Shown here piece by piece: positions 32,260-40,840 of a stretch of DNA of 64,000 nt; within the stretch, counting starts at the first letter, position 1, and each line of letters begins with the position of its first letter. A program made the position numbers and the translations under genes. Where the stretch lies: positions 62,001-126,000 of the forward strand of contig NZ_JBHRSZ010000002.1 of assembly GCF_042646085.1 (NCBI RefSeq). Direction: 5' to 3'. The DNA comes from Litoribrevibacter euphylliae. GTDB taxonomy: Bacteria > Pseudomonadota > Gammaproteobacteria > Pseudomonadales > Litoribrevibacteraceae. Below the pieces are notes generated by a model, which saw only the letters and a program-made list of their open reading frames with translations, was not told the DNA's origin and ran no database searches.

Positions 32260-35055
32260 TTAGCCAACGATTTTAACTGGTTGCGCTTCAACGGCTAGGT
32301 CTTCAGAAGGTGGCGCGAAGCTAGTTAGGTTAATACCTTCAACCGCTTGCTTGTACTCTTCTAGAGTTGGGAAACGACCAAGGATAGTTGAAAGAACAAC
32401 CATTGGCGTAGAACCTAGTAGAGACTCACCTTTCTTCTCAGCAGTATCTTCTACAACACGGCCTTGGAACAAACGAGTAGATGTTGCTAGTACAGTGTCA
32501 CCAGGAGCAGCTTTCTCTTGGTTACCCATACATAGGTTACATCCTGGGCGCTCTAGATAAAGGATGTTTTCGTAAGAAGTACGTGCCGCTTCTTTCGGGT
32601 TCTCGTCGTCGAACGTGAAGCCAGCGTATTTCGCTAGGATGTCCCAGTCGCCTTCTGCTTTAAGCTCGTCAACGATGTTGTATGTTGGTGGAGCAACAAC
32701 TAGAGGTGCCTTGAACGTGATAGGACCATTCTTCTCTAGGTTACGAAGCATCGCAGCGATGATCTGCATGTCGCCTTTGTGAACCATACAAGAACCAACG
32801 AAGCCTAGGTTAACTTCACGGCCATTGTAGTAAGAAGTTGGACGGATCACATCGTGCGTGTAACGCTTAGAGATGTCTTCGTTGTTTACGTCTGGGTCAG
32901 CGATCATTGGCTCGTCGATCGCGTCCAGGTCAACAACCAACTCTGCGTAGTACTTAGCGTTGTCGTCTGGAGCAAGCGCAGGTGCTTCACCAGATTTAAC
33001 TTCAGCGATACGCTTGTCAGCTAGACCGATGAGCTTCTGCAGCATGCCAGCTTCGTTGTCCATACCTTTGTTGATCATGATCTGGATACGAGACTTAGCA
33101 AGTTCTAGAGACTTGATTAGTGTTTCGTCAGTAGAGATACAGATAGAAGCTTTCGCTTTCATTTCTGCAGTCCAGTCAGTGAAGGTGAACGCTTGGTCAG
33201 CTAGAAGAGTACCGATTTGTACTTCGATTACACGACCTTGGAAAACGTTTTCGCCGTTGAACTTCTTAAGCATTTGAGCTTGAGTCGCGTGTACGATGTC
33301 ACGGAAGTCCATGTGAGGCTTCATAGCACCTTTAAAGGTAACTTTTACAGACTCTGGGATTGGCATTGCTGCTTCACCAGTCGCAAGAGCGATAGCTACC
33401 GTACCAGAGTCAGCACCGAATGCTACACCCTTAGACATACGCGTATGAGAGTCACCACCAATGATGATTGCACGATCATCTACAGTGATGTCGTTCAATA
33501 CTTTGTGGATTACGTCAGTCATTGAGTGGTAAACGCCTTTCGGGTCACGAGCAGTGATTACGCCGAACGCGTTCATGAATGCCATTAGCTTAGGCGTGTT
33601 TGCCTTAGCTTTGTTGTCCCATACAGATGCAGTGTGACAACCTGATTGGAACGCACCGTCAACACTTGGAGAAATAGTAGAAGCAGCCATGGCTTCCAAT
33701 TCCTGACACGTCATAGGACCAGTGGTGTCCTGAGAACCTACGATGTTCACTTTAACGCGAACGTCAGAACCAGTGTGTAGTGGAGTCTTAGAAGTAACAC
33801 CAACAGCGTTGCGGTTGAAGATTTTCTCAACAGCCGTTAAGCCTTGGCCTTCGTGAGAGATTTCTTTAGACGCAGCGTAAACAACTGGCGCTTCAACACC
33901 TAGCGTTTCAGCAGCGAACGTCTGAATCTTCTTACCGAAAGTTACCGCGTAAGAACCGCCAGCTTTCATGAATTCCACTTTTTGTGGAGTGAAAGCGTCT
34001 GCTACGTCAGACAGTACATTGCCTTCGCTATCAAGCAGCTTCTTAGCTTTAGTATCGATAGTAAGAACCGTACCTGTTGCTACAGAGTAAGCTTCTTCTA
34101 GTACTGCGTCGCCGTTAGCATCACGAACGATTTCGCCGTTTTCGTCTTTTTTCTGAACCCAGTTTTTAAGGTCAAGACCGATACCACCGGTTACACCAAC
34201 CGTAGTTAGGAAGATAGGTGCGATACCGTTAGTACCCGCAACAACTGGCTTGTTGTTTACGAATGGAATGTATGGAGAAGTTTTCTCACCAGCCCATAGT
34301 GCAACGTTGTTAACACCAGACATACGAGAAGAACCAACACCCATAGTACCTTTTTCAGCGATCAGCATTACTTTAGCATCTGGGTTGTCTTCACCCATCT
34401 TCTTAATTTCTTGCTGAGCTTCAGGAGTGATCATGCACTGGCCGTGCAGTTCACGGTCTGCACGTGAGTGAGACTGGTTACCTGGAGAAAGAAGGTCAGT
34501 AGAGATGTCACCTTCAGCAGCGATGTAGGTGATTACTTTAATTTTCTCAGGGATATCGTCAAGCTTAGTGAAGAACTCAGCGTTCGCGTAGCTTTCAAGG
34601 ATGTCTTTAGCGATCGCGTTACCTGCTTTATAAGCGTCCGCTAGACGAGCCGTATCAGCGTCGTATAGGAATACTTGAGTTTTTAGAACTTCGCCAGCGG
34701 CTTTAGCTTGAGCATCGTCAGAAAGAGCAATATCAAGAAGAACCTTAACAGAAGGGCCACCCTTCATGTGAGAAAGCTGTTCTAGAGCAAACTCAGGAGA
34801 GATTTCTTCAACTTTCTCTTCGCCTAAAACGATGGCTTTTAGGAATTCAGCTTTAACACCTGCAGCAGGAGTGGTACCTGGAAGCGTGTTGTAGATGAAG
34901 AAGTTTAGAGACGCTTCGCGCTCAGCATTGCCAGTGTCTTTGATCTGGGCAATGATCTCAGATAGCAATTCCGCGCTATCGATTGGTTTCGGGTTTAAGC
35001 CAAGATCCGTTTTACGAACCTCGATCTCTGCTAGGTATTCTGAATACAAGCTCAT
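32260..35055 (-). CDS. acnB: second aconitase B-type enzyme (long form)
   Basis: This 931-residue protein has AcnB architecture and the key sites: VGSSRMSGVNN in the swivel domain, QDTTGPMT, GGDSHTRMSKG, and cluster ligands Cys756 (GSCMVH), Cys839 and Cys842 (PGCNLCMGNQ). It differs from the first AcnB along most of its length, is 69 residues longer, and has an 83-residue spacing between the first two cluster Cys instead of 59. I associate this longer form with Bacteroidota and some other phyla, which suggests transfer, but that is inference. It may serve under stress or with another substrate such as 2-methylisocitrate. Confidence 0.93.
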   Translation of the reverse strand: MSLYSEYLAEIEVRKTDLGLNPKPIDSAELLSEIIAQIKDTGNAEREASLNFFIYNTLPGTTPAAGVKAEFLKAIVLGEEKVEEISPEFALEQLSHMKGGPSVKVLLDIALSDDAQAKAAGEVLKTQVFLYDADTARLADAYKAGNAIAKDILESYANAEFFTKLDDIPEKIKVITYIAAEGDISTDLLSPGNQSHSRADRELHGQCMITPEAQQEIKKMGEDNPDAKVMLIAEKGTMGVGSSRMSGVNNVALWAGEKTSPYIPFVNNKPVVAGTNGIAPIFLTTVGVTGGIGLDLKNWVQKKDENGEIVRDANGDAVLEEAYSVATGTVLTIDTKAKKLLDSEGNVLSDVADAFTPQKVEFMKAGGSYAVTFGKKIQTFAAETLGVEAPVVYAASKEISHEGQGLTAVEKIFNRNAVGVTSKTPLHTGSDVRVKVNIVGSQDTTGPMTCQELEAMAASTISPSVDGAFQSGCHTASVWDNKAKANTPKLMAFMNAFGVITARDPKGVYHSMTDVIHKVLNDITVDDRAIIIGGDSHTRMSKGVAFGADSGTVAIALATGEAAMPIPESVKVTFKGAMKPHMDFRDIVHATQAQMLKKFNGENVFQGRVIEVQIGTLLADQAFTFTDWTAEMKAKASICISTDETLIKSLELAKSRIQIMINKGMDNEAGMLQKLIGLADKRIAEVKSGEAPALAPDDNAKYYAELVVDLDAIDEPMIADPDVNNEDISKRYTHDVIRPTSYYNGREVNLGFVGSCMVHKGDMQIIAAMLRNLEKNGPITFKAPLVVAPPTYNIVDELKAEGDWDILAKYAGFTFDDENPKEAARTSYENILYLERPGCNLCMGNQEKAAPGDTVLATSTRLFQGRVVEDTAEKKGESLLGSTPMVVLSTILGRFPTLEEYKQAVEGINLTSFAPPSEDLAVEAQPVKIVG

Positions 35056-35488
35056 GTGAATATCTCACTCAATATCAAGTTATTCCGTGACCATTATGTT
35101 TTTCCGGTCACTGGCCAGGAGCACACGGGGTCCCCTACAAAAATATCGGCGGAATTATAGGTTAGGTGCCCCTATAAGTTAAAGGCAAGCCTGGGTATTT
35201 TTAGCCATAAATGCAGGAAATCTTGATTATATTCGCTATTCATTTCATGAATACAGGTAAAAATGTACAAAGAAAGTGCAGAGATATCCGGTGACTTGCA
35301 ATGTGCACAATTTTGGGCTTTCTATTCCCCCTGTCTGCAAAAGGATAAATTTGATAGAATGCCGCCCGATTTTTAACCAAGCATTGTTCACGATCATCCT
35401 TCAGATCCAATAATTGCTTACATAATGAATAACCAGGTACCGGTATCACTGAATATCATCAATTCGTTACCTGCTAAAAGGGCACAGA
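35056..35488. other. 433-bp divergent intergenic region
   Basis: This gap holds the promoters of the long aconitase (minus) and the SulP gene (plus). I see only a short inverted pair GTGACC/GGTCAC (35087-35111) close to the aconitase start and no convincing promoter, RNA or gene. Confidence 0.5.
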
Positions 35489-37021
35489 ATGTTCTCTCTG
35501 ATTAATAGATATACTCCTGCTAATGCAAAGAACGATTTCCTTTCGGGATTGACCGTTTCTCTTGCACTTGTTCCAGAAGCCGTAGCTTTCGCATTCGTAG
35601 CTGGTGTAGAACCTCTGGTAGGTTTGTACGCGGCTTTCTTCGTAGGTTTAATCACCGCTGTTTTTGGTGGTCGTCCAGGCATGATTTCAGGAGCAACCGG
35701 TGCACTTGCTGTCGTGATGGTTTCACTCGTAAGCCAACACGGCGTGGAATACCTCTTCGCCACGGTCGTGCTTATGGGAATCATTCAGATTGCCGCCGGG
35801 ATATTTAAGCTCGGCAAGTTCATCCGCATGGTGCCCCACCCTGTCATGCTCGGGTTTGTGAACGGCCTGGCCATCGTCATCTTCCTGGCTCAGCTTGGTC
35901 AGTTCCAGATTGAAAATCCTACGACAGGCAACTCAGAGTGGATGGAAGGCAACATGCTTTATATGATGCTTGGTCTGATTGCTGTCACTATGTTCATCAT
36001 TCATTTCTTACCTAAGTTGACCACCGCAATCCCTTCTTCTTTGGTTGCCATTATTGTGGTATCTCTGGCGGTTATCGGCCTTGATCTTAATACCAAAACA
36101 GTGGGCGACGTAGCCTCTATTGGCGGCGGTTTGCCTGAGTTCCATATTCCTATGGTGCCTCTGAACCTAGAAACTCTGTACATCATCCTCCCATACGCGT
36201 TGATTCTTGCCGCTATTGGACTGATCGAAAGCTTACTGACACTTAGCCTGATTGATGAACTGACCGAGACTCGTGGCCGAGGCAATAAAGAGTGTATTGC
36301 ACAGGGCGCAGCTAACGTTACAACAGGCTTCTTCGGTGGCATGGGCGGTTGTGCCATGATCGGTCAGAGTATGATTAACGTGAACTCCGGTGGTCGTGGT
36401 CGCCTGTCTGGCATCACAGGTGCAGTCTTCCTATTGCTTTATATCTTGGTGGCCTCAGATTTGATCGAACAAATCCCTGTCGCTGCTTTGGTGGGCGTGA
36501 TGTTTATGGTTGTTATCGGCACCTTTGAATGGTCAAGCTTCCGCATTATGAAGAAGATCCCTAAGCAAGACGCATTTGTTATTGTGTTGGTATCTGGTGT
36601 TACGGTTGCAACCGACTTGGCCATTGCGGTAATTGTGGGTGTGATTGTTTCTGCTCTAGTATTCGCATGGGAACACGCAAAACACATCAATGTCGTTGCA
36701 GAAGATCAAGGCGACAGTCGCATCTATAAGTTACATGGCCCATTATTCTTTGGTTCCGTTGCTAACTTCTTGGAATTATTTGATCCGTCAAAAGATCCGG
36801 ACGATGTCATCATCGACTTCCAACACTCTAAGGTGTCGGATCATTCAGGCATCGAAGCGTTGGATACGCTTGCTGACCGCTATATCAAAGCAGGTAAAAC
36901 CTTACATCTTCGTCATCTAAGTTCAGACTGTAAGCTATTACTTGAAAAAGCAGGCGACTTGGTTGAAGTCAACGTAATGGAAGACCCGAACTATCACGTA
37001 GCCTCAGACAAACTGGCTTAA
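35489..37021 (+). CDS. SulP-family anion transporter with STAS domain
   Basis: This 510-residue inner-membrane transporter has the SulP start (DFLSGLTVSLALVPEAVAFAFVAGVEP), multiple hydrophobic helices up to about residue 395 and a C-terminal STAS domain (about 410-495, with DFQHSKVSDHSGIEALDTL). Family members carry sulfate, bicarbonate or dicarboxylates. The substrate is not evident; the sequence resembles bacterial members that transport bicarbonate as much as sulfate. AAAGGG lies seven bases upstream of the ATG. It is divergent from the aconitase gene. Confidence 0.9.
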   Translation: MFSLINRYTPANAKNDFLSGLTVSLALVPEAVAFAFVAGVEPLVGLYAAFFVGLITAVFGGRPGMISGATGALAVVMVSLVSQHGVEYLFATVVLMGIIQIAAGIFKLGKFIRMVPHPVMLGFVNGLAIVIFLAQLGQFQIENPTTGNSEWMEGNMLYMMLGLIAVTMFIIHFLPKLTTAIPSSLVAIIVVSLAVIGLDLNTKTVGDVASIGGGLPEFHIPMVPLNLETLYIILPYALILAAIGLIESLLTLSLIDELTETRGRGNKECIAQGAANVTTGFFGGMGGCAMIGQSMINVNSGGRGRLSGITGAVFLLLYILVASDLIEQIPVAALVGVMFMVVIGTFEWSSFRIMKKIPKQDAFVIVLVSGVTVATDLAIAVIVGVIVSALVFAWEHAKHINVVAEDQGDSRIYKLHGPLFFGSVANFLELFDPSKDPDDVIIDFQHSKVSDHSGIEALDTLADRYIKAGKTLHLRHLSSDCKLLLEKAGDLVEVNVMEDPNYHVASDKLA

Positions 37022-37038
37022 GGTTCAATTAGCTTAAG

Positions 37039-37083
37039 ACTAAGGGAGAAGAATCAGCACTTTGTTGATCCTTTTCCCTTTCT
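37039..37083 (+). terminator. imperfect terminator hairpin
   Basis: AAGGGAGAAGAATCA pairs imperfectly with TGATCCTTTTCCCTT and is followed by T-rich sequence after the SulP gene. Confidence 0.5.
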
Positions 37084-37245
37084 TCTCACAGCCGCTTTCA
37101 ACAACTACTTTCAACGACTACTCCCTTCCCCTCTTCTCTCTCCACAACAGCCTAATCCACAATGCCCCTAGGCCCTTTTTCCGGTTAGTGATTAACCTCT
37201 AAGAAATGTTGTAGACTCAAATCTTATGAGTTTGGAACAGTTTTC

Positions 37246-38703
37246 ATGAAAAAGAGCCAATATAAAGAAGAAGTTAAAGCCCTTCGCGCAGAACTAATTC
37301 AACTGCAACTCAGCCTCAAAGATGCAGATTTTCCTGTATTGATCGTCATCGGCGGCGATGACAGATCCGGTCGCCATGAAACCTTGAACCTACTCCATGA
37401 ATGGATGGACCCACGCTTCCTTCAAGCCAATGCCTATGGTTTTCCTACCGAAGAAGAACAACAGAAACCCTTTATGTGGCGCTATTGGAAAGACCTTCCA
37501 CCAAAAGGCCTTATTGGGTTGTGTCTGAGAGATTGGACGTCTTATAGCATCATCGAACACCTTGTAGATCAACTCAATCAAGAGCAATTGGCCCAACGCA
37601 TCGAATACAGTAAAAAATTCGAAGAGACCCTCATCTCCCAAGGCATGTTGATCATCAAGATTTGGCTTCACCTTCCTGAAGAGGAACTCAAACAACGCTT
37701 AACAGTAGAACGAAAGCAGATTCACAAGACTTGGCAAATTCACCAACGTGATCAGCAAATCTATACAAACTTTGATCACGCGAAAAATGTCATTCGCAAC
37801 ACCCTCAAAGCAACGCACAGCGAAGCAGCGCCGTGGCACATCATAGACTCATCTGACCTCTACGAAAGAAACCTTAATGTCGGCAACCTCATAGCAAAAC
37901 AGATAAAGGCACGACTAAAGAGTCCTCCTGAAATTCAAAGTGCCAAACTGCATAAAGAACTGTCTGCCTTTAAGGGAAATCATTTAGCCAAAGTTGACCT
38001 CTCTCAATCCATTGATAAGAGCGAATACAAGAAAACACTTAAGCATTGGCAAAAAAAAGCAAGCTTGCTCATTCACCAGTTTCAAGAAAAAGATCAGTCC
38101 TGCGTTATTGTATTTGAAGGATGGGATGCAGCAGGTAAAGGCGGCTGCATCAGAAGGCTTACCTCGTCTATTGATGCTGGTTTTTATCGGGTAACTCCTA
38201 TTGCCGCCCCCACAGAAGAAGAGCTATCTCATCATTACCTTTGGCGGTTCTGGCGAAAAATCCCAAGAGCGGGTCGCATGAGCATTTTTGATCGTAGTTG
38301 GTATGGTCGAGTATTGGTTGAACGAGTGGAAGGTTTTGCTGAAACCAGGGAATGGCAAGACGCTTATGATGAAATCAACGACTTCGAACAACAACTACAC
38401 GATAAAGGTACTCCTGTTATTAAATTCTGGCTTCACATAGATAAAGACGAACAGCTCAGCCGATTTCAAGAACGAGAAAACACCCCTTATAAGCATCATA
38501 AAATTACTGAAGAAGACTACCGCAATCGTGAGAAATGGGATGACTATGAAATCGCCATTAACGACATGATAGATTACACATCAACGGAATATGCACCTTG
38601 GCGACTCATTCCAGCGAACAGCAAGCACTTCGCTAGAATCGAAGTGCTTAAGCATGTATGCGAAGTGTTAGAAGCAACACTCACAAATAACACGGGTGAA
38701 TAA
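37246..38703 (+). CDS. two-domain polyphosphate kinase 2 (polyphosphate:AMP phosphotransferase)
   Basis: This 485-residue protein is two fused PPK2 domains. The C-terminal copy has a full Walker A (GWDAAGKGG, about 292-300), the lid and FDRSWYGRVLVERVEGF. The N-terminal copy has a degenerate P-loop (GGDDRSGRHE, 36-45) and LRDWTSYS instead of DRSWYGR, as in known class II PPK2 enzymes where one half is structural. The established reaction of this architecture is AMP plus polyphosphate to ADP. The stop codon lies in the terminator hairpin. Confidence 0.92.
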   Translation: MKKSQYKEEVKALRAELIQLQLSLKDADFPVLIVIGGDDRSGRHETLNLLHEWMDPRFLQANAYGFPTEEEQQKPFMWRYWKDLPPKGLIGLCLRDWTSYSIIEHLVDQLNQEQLAQRIEYSKKFEETLISQGMLIIKIWLHLPEEELKQRLTVERKQIHKTWQIHQRDQQIYTNFDHAKNVIRNTLKATHSEAAPWHIIDSSDLYERNLNVGNLIAKQIKARLKSPPEIQSAKLHKELSAFKGNHLAKVDLSQSIDKSEYKKTLKHWQKKASLLIHQFQEKDQSCVIVFEGWDAAGKGGCIRRLTSSIDAGFYRVTPIAAPTEEELSHHYLWRFWRKIPRAGRMSIFDRSWYGRVLVERVEGFAETREWQDAYDEINDFEQQLHDKGTPVIKFWLHIDKDEQLSRFQERENTPYKHHKITEEDYRNREKWDDYEIAINDMIDYTSTEYAPWRLIPANSKHFARIEVLKHVCEVLEATLTNNTGE

Positions 38704-38718
38704 CCTGTGTTATTTGTT
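38685..38718. terminator. bidirectional terminator
   Basis: The stem AAATAACAC/GTGTTATTT with an inner GGT/ACC pair spans the PPK2 stop and is followed by TTTG. It separates PPK2 from the convergent TetR gene. Confidence 0.75.
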
Positions 38719-38723
38719 AAGCA

Positions 38724-39359
38724 TCACACAATCTGAAGGCCACTCTTCAACAGACGACCGTTATGCTCAGCCAGTTTGAGATAAAAGTCCAAGTCCAGCG
38801 TTTCGCCAAGTTGATATTCAAAAATATTCTTGGCTAACATAGGCATAACCGCCAGACTGATCATATTAATACCAATCATATCTGCATCGAGCGCTGAGTC
38901 GATTTTACCTTTTTCCTGAAGCTTGGTTATTACCTTACGAAATGAATTACGCATCGGCTCAATGACCTTATCAAGAATAAACTTCCGGCTTGGCCCCTGC
39001 CCCATAGTCAAAGTTCGCATCATTAAGATTGGGAACTGATAATCCGGTAACATGGTTTGGTAATAGACCTTAAAGAATGACTCCATGTTAGTGACATCGT
39101 CCGAGTGCTGTAGCATGTGAAGGCGCTCAGAAATAGGCACAAACTGGGTACGAATCAACTCTTGGTATAAGCCTTCCTTACTACCAAAATAATAACGGAT
39201 CATTGCAATGCTGGTATCTGCTTCTGCCGCAATTTTCCTCGTTGATACTTTTTCGTAACTTTCCTCAAGAAAGCATCTTTTTGCCGCTAACAACAACCTA
39301 TCACGAACATTAGACTGGCCTTCCTTATTTGTCGGACGACCCACAGAAGCTTTTGACAT
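38724..39359 (-). CDS. TetR/AcrR-family regulator
   Basis: This 211-residue protein has an N-terminal helix-turn-helix (LLAAKRCFLEESYEKVSTRKIAAEA and SIAMIRYYFGSKEGLYQEL) and a larger helical ligand domain. The ligand is unknown. It is divergent from the secreted protein gene at 39668, whose promoter carries a CRP-type site, so it may regulate that gene or itself. I see no clear palindrome for it in the gap. Confidence 0.87.
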   Translation of the reverse strand: MSKASVGRPTNKEGQSNVRDRLLLAAKRCFLEESYEKVSTRKIAAEADTSIAMIRYYFGSKEGLYQELIRTQFVPISERLHMLQHSDDVTNMESFFKVYYQTMLPDYQFPILMMRTLTMGQGPSRKFILDKVIEPMRNSFRKVITKLQEKGKIDSALDADMIGINMISLAVMPMLAKNIFEYQLGETLDLDFYLKLAEHNGRLLKSGLQIV

Positions 39360-39595
39360 CTCGATTACAACCTAGGATTTATTGTTAATTAAACAAGCGT
39401 TCAATCAAATTGGGACTATATTAAAAGCTGTCCGACTAAACAAGTTAAGAAAAGTTCAGTGCTTTTTTGCTTCATTTTGTGAATCAAGACTCCATTAACC
39501 TGATAACAGGCCTACAATCCTCCTCATTTGATCAATAAATTCATTACATTGCGTATTCACGCCAATCCTGACACATCGCGACACCTAATGACGTC

Positions 39596-39637
39596 TGTGA
39601 TCAAGTTCACAGTGATCAAAAATACTACAGATATACT
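39596..39637 (+). promoter_or_regulatory. class II CRP/Vfr-type promoter
   Basis: TGTGA-TCAAGT-TCACA (39596-39611) has both CRP half-sites intact. A good -10 (TATACT, 39632-39637) lies so that the CRP centre is about 41 bp upstream of the expected start, the class II position overlapping the -35. The gene starts at 39668. The rest of the 308-bp gap shows nothing else clear. Confidence 0.65.
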
Positions 39638-39667
39638 GCTATAAAAAATAACAATAATAGGCCTATC

Positions 39668-40786
39668 ATGAATCTCATTCGACCTCTAACAGCCTTACTA
39701 TTAATAGCCGGCCATTCTTCCGCCATGGCCGAGTTGACACCTCTGGATGACTCAAGCCTATCTGAGTACTCTGGCCAAGCCTTCATCACGATTGATAACT
39801 ATAACGTCACTCAAACCACCGCAGGTTTCAGTGCTGCCCCTGAGGAAGTGAACACCGAATTCTACCGGGTCAATATTGGCGCCGACATGGAAACACACCT
39901 ATCTATTGACCATCTAGAGTTAGGAAAATTTGATCGATACGAGAATGGTGAGCCCTGCCCAGCTTCTGGCTGTGATCCTAGCCGTATGCAAGAACTTAAC
40001 GATGCCGACGTTAGTATCAGAGACTTCGCATTAGGTCATTATGAAAAAGAAAGTGATGGCTCAGTCACCAGCCATCCCTTCAAAACTGTTAACCCATACT
40101 TTGAACTTGCATTTGAAAACGGCGATAACGGCATGAGAGAAGTTGTGGGTGTTCGTATCGGCTTCGAACAAGCCGGTGGTGTGTTGTCTGGCGATATCGA
40201 AAGCATGACAGGTAACATTGATGTTCTGATTAAAGGTACTGAATGGGTGTTTGGTTTTATCCCAGTACAAGTAGAAGGGCAAGCCTATTTACAGTACGGT
40301 GAAGAAGGTGACCAAAACGGTGAAAACAGTGGTAGCCTTGACCCGATTCGTGCCAACTACATTGGTATTCTTGATGGAGATGACATCAGTGCCGGTTTAA
40401 TCCCTGATTCCTACCTTCTAGAAATTACACCGGAGGATTGCCGAACCTCTACAGGTACGGATACCTGTCAGCCTCTTGATAAGTTCCAGTCCTTAGAAGT
40501 GGGTAAAGCCAGTGATTCTGGCATGGTAGACAACTTCTTTATTTCATCTCAAACCAAAGATATTGCTTGGGCCATTGACCCTAACGGCAATCTAAACCCA
40601 TCTTACGGAAACAATGTCAGGACCGGCAATAAAACCATGGTAGTTGATGAAAACTTCACGCAGACCTTCTTGGGTGGTTTCGTTAACATTCCATCTGGTG
40701 GTTTAGAACTTAATCCCCATGAAACGGTAGAAGGTTTACCAAGAATGCCAACCCGTTATACCGATGCAGCGCTTGGCTTGTTCTAA
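39668..40786 (+). CDS. secreted protein of unknown function (DUF6160-like N-terminus)
   Basis: This 372-residue protein has a signal peptide cleaved after about AMA (residue 21). It then reads ELTPLDDSSLSEYSGQAFITID, similar to a motif I have seen at the mature N-terminus of proteins from marine and pseudomonad gammaproteobacteria (DUF6160-like). The rest is beta-rich with repeated FE/IG strands and four Cys that may form disulfides. No function can be assigned; a periplasmic or outer-membrane location is inferred. It has a CRP-type promoter and ends at a strong hairpin. Confidence 0.65.
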   Translation: MNLIRPLTALLLIAGHSSAMAELTPLDDSSLSEYSGQAFITIDNYNVTQTTAGFSAAPEEVNTEFYRVNIGADMETHLSIDHLELGKFDRYENGEPCPASGCDPSRMQELNDADVSIRDFALGHYEKESDGSVTSHPFKTVNPYFELAFENGDNGMREVVGVRIGFEQAGGVLSGDIESMTGNIDVLIKGTEWVFGFIPVQVEGQAYLQYGEEGDQNGENSGSLDPIRANYIGILDGDDISAGLIPDSYLLEITPEDCRTSTGTDTCQPLDKFQSLEVGKASDSGMVDNFFISSQTKDIAWAIDPNGNLNPSYGNNVRTGNKTMVVDENFTQTFLGGFVNIPSGGLELNPHETVEGLPRMPTRYTDAALGLF

Positions 40787-40816
40787 TTAAATAAAATAAG
40801 CACCCACCCAATAAAA

Positions 40817-40840
40817 AGAGCAGCTTACAGCTGCTCTCTT
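40817..40840. terminator. terminator hairpin overlapping the kinase 3' end
   Basis: The stem AGAGCAGCT/AGCTGCTCT with a 3-base loop lies 30 bases after the secreted protein gene and covers the last codons of the convergent histidine kinase gene. Confidence 0.75.

Noticed and set aside
27464..35055. The two aconitase genes as a recent tandem duplication
   Set aside because: They differ in length, cluster-Cys spacing and most of their sequence, and are in opposite orientation.
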